From: Alphaproteobacteria bacterium
Lineage (GTDB): Bacteria; Pseudomonadota; Alphaproteobacteria; UBA828
Length of the DNA: 26,222 nt
Reading direction: 5' to 3'
Assembly: GCA_022826345.1 (NCBI GenBank)
Contig: JAJDVB010000045.1
Coordinates: 1-26,222 of the forward strand
The position numbers were made by a program, and so were the translations under genes. Under the pieces are notes generated by a model. That model was not told the DNA's origin. It did not search any database and saw only the letters and a program-made list of their open reading frames with translations. Shown here piece after piece: positions 22,960 to 26,222 of this stretch; position 1 is the first letter of the stretch, and every line of letters begins with the position of its first letter.

Positions 22960-23824
22960 CCCGCGTACTCATAAAATAATTGTCTGTGAGAGCGCATCAT
23001 GATTCAAGCTCCCAAATTGCGGGAGCCTGCCAATGAACCGCTACGACCTGACCGACTTCGAGTAGAACGTGATCGAACCGTTGCTGCCGAACAAGCCGCG
23101 CGGTGTCCCCCGTGTGGGTGACCGGCGCGTGCTCAACGGCATCATGTGGGTGTTGCGCTCCGGGGCCCCGTGGCGGGACCTGCCGGAGCGCTACGGGCCC
23201 TACACCACCTGCTACAACCGCTTCAATCGCTGGCGCAAGAACGGGGTCTGGGATCGCCTTATGGACGCCATCGTCGAGGCTTACGACGGCGACATACAGA
23301 TGATCGACAGCTCCAGCGTCCGCGTTCACCAGCACGCAGCGGGCTCAAGAAGGGGGTCCGGATCGTTGCATGGGTCGTTCCCGAGGCGGACTGACGACGA
23401 AGATCCACACCGTGGTCATCGTGCGCGCCGCGCGCGTGGCCGCGCGACGCTACCGGCCTGCCGCTCCGCTTCGCCTTGAGCCCAGGGCAGGCCCATGACA
23501 GCACCCTCGCTGGGCCCTTGCTCGACGATCAATCGCCGCCTGATGGCTCCGTGCTCGCCGACAAGGCCTACGACGCGGAATGGATCAGAGAGATGATCGA
23601 GGCCCAGGATGCGGTGCCCATCGTCCCCAACCGCAGTACCGCCAAGACGCCCCATGCCTTCCGCCACGATCTTTACCGCCTGCGCAACCGGGTCGAGCGC
23701 TTCTTCAACAAACTCAAACAGTTCCGACGAATCGCAACGCGCTACGAAAAGCTCGCCGCCAACTACCTCGCCATGATCAAATCGCCACTATCCGCATCTG
23801 GCTGCGTGCTAATGAGTCCACGGT
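22960..23824 (+). mobile_element. Decayed IS5-family element, 865 bp, ends recognisable
   Basis: The element is bounded by CTAG duplications. Its ends are imperfect inverted repeats: starting one base in, the left end reads CCGCGTACTCATAA and the reverse complement of the right end reads CCGTGGACTCATTA, 11 of 14 matching. Length and the single transposase of IS5/IS427 type fit the family. The transposase is inactivated (see separate entry), so the copy is not autonomous. Composition resembles the host, giving no clear sign of recent transfer. Confidence 0.8.
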
Positions 23825-23828
23825 CTAG
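23033..23828 (+). pseudogene. Inactive IS5-family (IS427-like) transposase
   Basis: Starting at ATG 23033, the frame reads MNRYDLTDFE and then TAG, where homologues have Trp (typically ...TDFEWRVIEPLLP). After this stop the same frame continues VIEPLLPNKPRGVPRV...GDIQMIDSSSVRVHQHAAG, then shifts near 23340-23350 into a second frame (RCMGRSRGGLTTKIHTVV), which is interrupted by about 28 extra bases (23418-23445) that shift it into a third frame (DATGLPLRFALSPGQAHDST...FFNKLKQFRRIATRYEKLAANYLAMIK). A final one-base loss near 23780 breaks it again before IATIRIWLRANESTV. One nonsense change and three frameshifts make it clearly dead, although the first shift may lie near a site where IS427 elements use programmed frameshifting. 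Confidence 0.85.
23825..23828. repeat. Target-site duplication CTAG, right copy
   Basis: Second CTAG flanking the IS. Read on the minus strand it provides the TAG stop of the MaoC gene; on the plus strand it also supplies the stop for the transposase frame. Confidence 0.7.
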
Positions 23829-24343
23829 TATTCGGCGCGGTCGTCTACTGCGTGGCCGCGCTTCGGCACCAGCACCGTGCGCTCGTAAGTCATGAAGACG
23901 GTGCCGTCGGACTTCTTGCCCGTCGTCTTGACCGTGACGATGCCCTGGGTGGGTCGGGAACGCGACTCCCGCGTCTCCAGCACCTCTGATTCGGCATAGA
24001 TTGTATCGCCGGCATAGACGGGTGCAGTGAGCCTGATGTCGTTCCAGCCGAGGTTGGCAATCGCCTTCTGACTGATGTCGCTCACCGACATGCCGGCGAC
24101 GATCGCCAACGTGAGCGCGCTGTTGACCAGCGGCTTGCCGAACTCGCTGTACGAGGCGTAGTGGCTGTCGAAGTGGATCGGATGGGTGTTCATGGTGAGC
24201 AGTGTGAAGGAGATGTTGTCGTACTCGGTGAGCGTCCGGCCAGGCCGGTGCTCGTAGACATCGCCCACCACGAAGTCCTCGAAGTAGCGCCCGTAAGCTT
24301 CGCGATAGCGCTGCTCGGCCACCTCTTTACGCTCCACGGCCAT
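23825..24343 (-). CDS. MaoC family (hot-dog fold) dehydratase
   Basis: A 172-residue MaoC-like hydratase/dehydratase acting on acyl-CoA. The FEDFVVGDVYEHRPGRTLTEYDNISFTLLTMNTHPIHFDSHYAS block marks the hot-dog active site; H57 is retained but the canonical D-x-N-P-x-H pattern reads N52-T-H54-P-I-H57, so the catalytic Asp is replaced. The PVYAGDTIYAESEV and ERTVLVPKR blocks complete the fold. Start ATG 24343 has AGGAGG upstream; an upstream extension to 24376 is not supported. It ends in the CTAG shared with the neighbouring IS. It is divergent from the downstream binding-protein gene by 183 bp. Substrate is not known; similarity to mesaconyl- or beta-methylmalyl-CoA-type members is possible. 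Confidence 0.88.
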   Translation of the reverse strand: MAVERKEVAEQRYREAYGRYFEDFVVGDVYEHRPGRTLTEYDNISFTLLTMNTHPIHFDSHYASYSEFGKPLVNSALTLAIVAGMSVSDISQKAIANLGWNDIRLTAPVYAGDTIYAESEVLETRESRSRPTQGIVTVKTTGKKSDGTVFMTYERTVLVPKRGHAVDDRAEY

Positions 24344-24439
24344 GGCTCGATGCCTCCTGATTCGCCCTGTTTTCACGCCGCAAGCGCGCGGCGGGCGGGA
24401 CCTTAGGGAGTCGATTGGCAGGGGTCAACGACGGCCGGG

Positions 24440-24476
24440 CGGCAGGCTTGCTGCCGGGACGCCATCGACTATAGTC
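24440..24476 (+). promoter_or_regulatory. Candidate promoter with palindromes upstream of the binding-protein gene
   Basis: A possible -35 TTGCTG (24448-24453) is 16 bp before TATAGT (24470-24475, 5 of 6 with the -10 consensus), about 51 bp before the start codon. A perfect 10-bp palindrome GACTATAGTC (24467-24476) covers the -10, and a hairpin CGGCAG/CTGCCG with loop GCTTG (24440-24456) covers the -35. Binding by a repressor at these would block transcription. The sequences are seen; promoter and operator roles are inference. Confidence 0.4.
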
Positions 24477-24526
24477 ATGACACCTTCGGCGGCACCATGG
24501 GCCGTCCACGACGAGGGAGATGGAGA

Positions 24527-26170
24527 ATGAAGGCGTTGAGAGCCGGGTTGATCTCGGCAGGCGTGGCATTGGCCGCGCTGACCGCAGCAGATGCACAGGC
24601 GCAAGACGGGCACGTCACGTGGCACGACGATGGCTCGGTCGACCTCATCATGGAGGATGGCGCCGTTATAAAGACCTCGCGGGATGAGCTGGGCTCCCTG
24701 TTCGGGCCTGGCGAGAAGCCCTTCGAGGGCACCACGCTCACGGTGCTGACCCTGGATTCAGGCCCGCGCGGCGGGATCTCGGGTCCGATCTTCAGCTTCC
24801 GTCCGATCTGGGAGGAGCTGTCCGGCGCCACGCTCGAGATCGCGCTTACGCCGGTTACCGACCTCTACGCCAAGATGATGCTGGATCTGCGTCAGGGCAC
24901 CGGCCTCTATGACGCGATCATCGTCGGCGCCTTCTTCTACGGCGACTTGGTGGCCGGCGACTACATGCTGCCGATCGAGGAGTACATGGAGAGCGGCGAG
25001 CATCCGCAGTGGACCTACGATTCCATGCCGCAGTCGCTCAAGACGCTGCACACCTGGGGGGACACCGCATACGGCGTGCTCAACGACGCCGACGGACAGG
25101 TGCTCTACTACCGCCGCGATGTGCTCAACGACCCCGAGCATCAAGCCGCGTTCAAGGCGGAGAAGGGCTACGACATGCCGGTCCCGCCCAAGACCTGGCA
25201 GCAGCTCCTCGACATCTCGCAGTACTTCGATGGCAAGAACTGGGATGCCAACGACGACGAGGCCGATAGCGGCACCGTGCTCCACCTCAAGGTGGGTGAG
25301 CAGGGGCACTATCACTTCCAGTCGCTCTCCGCGTCCTTCGCCATGACGCCGGGCGATGCTGTGACCCAGTACCACAACGTCTACTGGTTCGATCCCACCG
25401 ACATGACGCCGCTGATCGACAGCCCCGGCCATGTCGCGGCGCTCGAGTTCCTGCAGGAGCTGCACAAGACGGGCCCCGAGGCGCAGGTTGGCTGGAGCCT
25501 CGGCGAGGCGTGGGACTACTTCCTCCGTGGCAAGTCGGTGTTCGTGTTCAGCTGGGGCGACGTGGGCTCGCTCTGCCAGGATGAATCGCGTTCCAAGATC
25601 AAGGGGATTTGCGGTTCGGCTCTCATGCCCAGCTCGGACAAGTACTGGGATCACGAGAACGGCACCTGGGTCGAGACCGACGACCCGCAGCCGGTCGGCA
25701 ACACCACCGGCGGTTCGTGGCACGGCGTGATCTCGGCGTTCTCGGAGAACCCGGACGCCGCCTACTCGTTCCTCTCGCTGATGGCGATCAAGCCGTCCTC
25801 GAACTGGGGCGCGTATCACGGCTGGACCGGTGTCGATCCGGGGTACTACTACCAGTTCCTGGAGCCGCTGGGTGAGGCGAAGATCGAGGACTACGTGGCC
25901 GCCGGCTGGCATGCCGACGATGTCGCCGAGTACACGCAGGCCTACTACGACAACTTCACCGCACCGACGATCCTGACCTATCTCAGGATCGAGGGCGCGC
26001 CCGCGTACTGGGACATCATGGACAAGAACCTGTCCGCAGCCATGAGCGGCCAGAAGACCGCTCAGGAAGCTCTTTCCGATACCGCAGCGTCCTGGCAGGA
26101 CATCACGGACCGTTTGGGCCGTGAAAAGATCCTCCAGCAGTACCAGGAGGCGATCGGCTTCGGCGGATAG
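24527..26170 (+). CDS. ABC transporter extracellular solute-binding protein (family 1 type)
   Basis: A 547-residue periplasmic binding protein with signal peptide MKALRAGLISAGVALAALTAADAQAQ, cleaved at about residue 26. The mature N-terminus (to about 70) is an acidic extra segment HVTWHDDGSVDLIMEDGAVIK... before the first fold strand TTLTVLTLDSGPRGG. Later blocks DLRQGTGLYDAIIVGAFF and TTGGSWHGVISAFSENPDAAYSFLSLMAIK are characteristic of SBP_bac_1 proteins, which bind sugars and related compounds for CUT1-type importers. The length exceeds the usual ~430 residues. Start ATG 24527 with GGAG at 24522-24525. No permease follows inside the window (only 52 bases remain); one probably lies beyond. 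Ligand unknown. Confidence 0.9.
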   Translation: MKALRAGLISAGVALAALTAADAQAQDGHVTWHDDGSVDLIMEDGAVIKTSRDELGSLFGPGEKPFEGTTLTVLTLDSGPRGGISGPIFSFRPIWEELSGATLEIALTPVTDLYAKMMLDLRQGTGLYDAIIVGAFFYGDLVAGDYMLPIEEYMESGEHPQWTYDSMPQSLKTLHTWGDTAYGVLNDADGQVLYYRRDVLNDPEHQAAFKAEKGYDMPVPPKTWQQLLDISQYFDGKNWDANDDEADSGTVLHLKVGEQGHYHFQSLSASFAMTPGDAVTQYHNVYWFDPTDMTPLIDSPGHVAALEFLQELHKTGPEAQVGWSLGEAWDYFLRGKSVFVFSWGDVGSLCQDESRSKIKGICGSALMPSSDKYWDHENGTWVETDDPQPVGNTTGGSWHGVISAFSENPDAAYSFLSLMAIKPSSNWGAYHGWTGVDPGYYYQFLEPLGEAKIEDYVAAGWHADDVAEYTQAYYDNFTAPTILTYLRIEGAPAYWDIMDKNLSAAMSGQKTAQEALSDTAASWQDITDRLGREKILQQYQEAIGFGG

Positions 26171-26222
26171 TCCAGGGTCATCGACTGGGGCGCAGGGCGG
26201 CCGCATTCAAGCCGCGCCTGCC

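Noticed and set aside
24758..26206. 482-codon minus-strand frame
   Set aside because: Shadow of the solute-binding protein gene, which has a clear signal peptide and family motifs.

Overview
The window is GC-rich, densely packed bacterial DNA with short intergenic gaps, many ATGA-type stop/start overlaps and frequent GTG and TTG starts. Gene content (FCD-type GntR regulator, DUF35/thiolase-like pairs, an alphaproteobacterial-looking family 4 uracil-DNA glycosylase, MaoC and acyl-CoA ligase genes, solute-binding proteins, EamA transporters) suggests a heterotrophic alphaproteobacterium, perhaps a Rhodospirillales-like lineage. This is an inference from gene character, not from a marker gene. 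No rRNA, tRNA or CRISPR array was seen.

Layout. 1-4040: a solute-binding protein followed by a hydantoinase A-type gene that runs off the left edge (minus strand). Divergent from them are a GntR regulator and an M24 peptidase (plus strand), with a palindromic candidate operator between. 4041-4421: a gene-free stretch with 14 degenerate ~10-bp repeats, C-rich on the plus strand, which may be a Rho-dependent terminator. 4422-8407 (minus): acyl-CoA ligase, thiolase-like protein without the nucleophilic Cys, DUF35 partner and crotonase, a probable acid activation and C-C cleavage module. 8514-10015 (plus): a glycosyltransferase/DUF2064 pair. 9928-11737 (minus): uracil-DNA glycosylase, MoaB and RidA. 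11844-12854 (plus): MetX-like hydrolase. 12955-15853 (minus): membrane coiled-coil protein, SDR and a second acyl-CoA ligase. 15928-16176 (plus): an unknown small protein.

16181-20908 (minus) is a compact four-gene operon: flavin/Fe-S oxidoreductase, EamA transporter, EctD-like phytanoyl-CoA dioxygenase family protein, and a second EamA transporter. It looks like a small-molecule modification and transport cassette and is the best candidate for an undescribed system. 21043-22959 (plus) holds an alpha/beta hydrolase and an oxygenase-type ferredoxin reductase. A decayed IS5-family element (22960-23824) sits between that reductase and a convergent MaoC gene. It is flanked by a CTAG duplication that carries the stop codons of both neighbours, so neither was damaged. 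The right end holds a large solute-binding protein (24527-26170), probably the first gene of another ABC uptake operon.

The overall theme is scavenging and breakdown of small organic acids, amides or amines: two binding proteins, hydantoinase, peptidase, two acyl-CoA ligases, crotonase, MaoC and aldolase-like enzymes. Substrates cannot be assigned from sequence alone.
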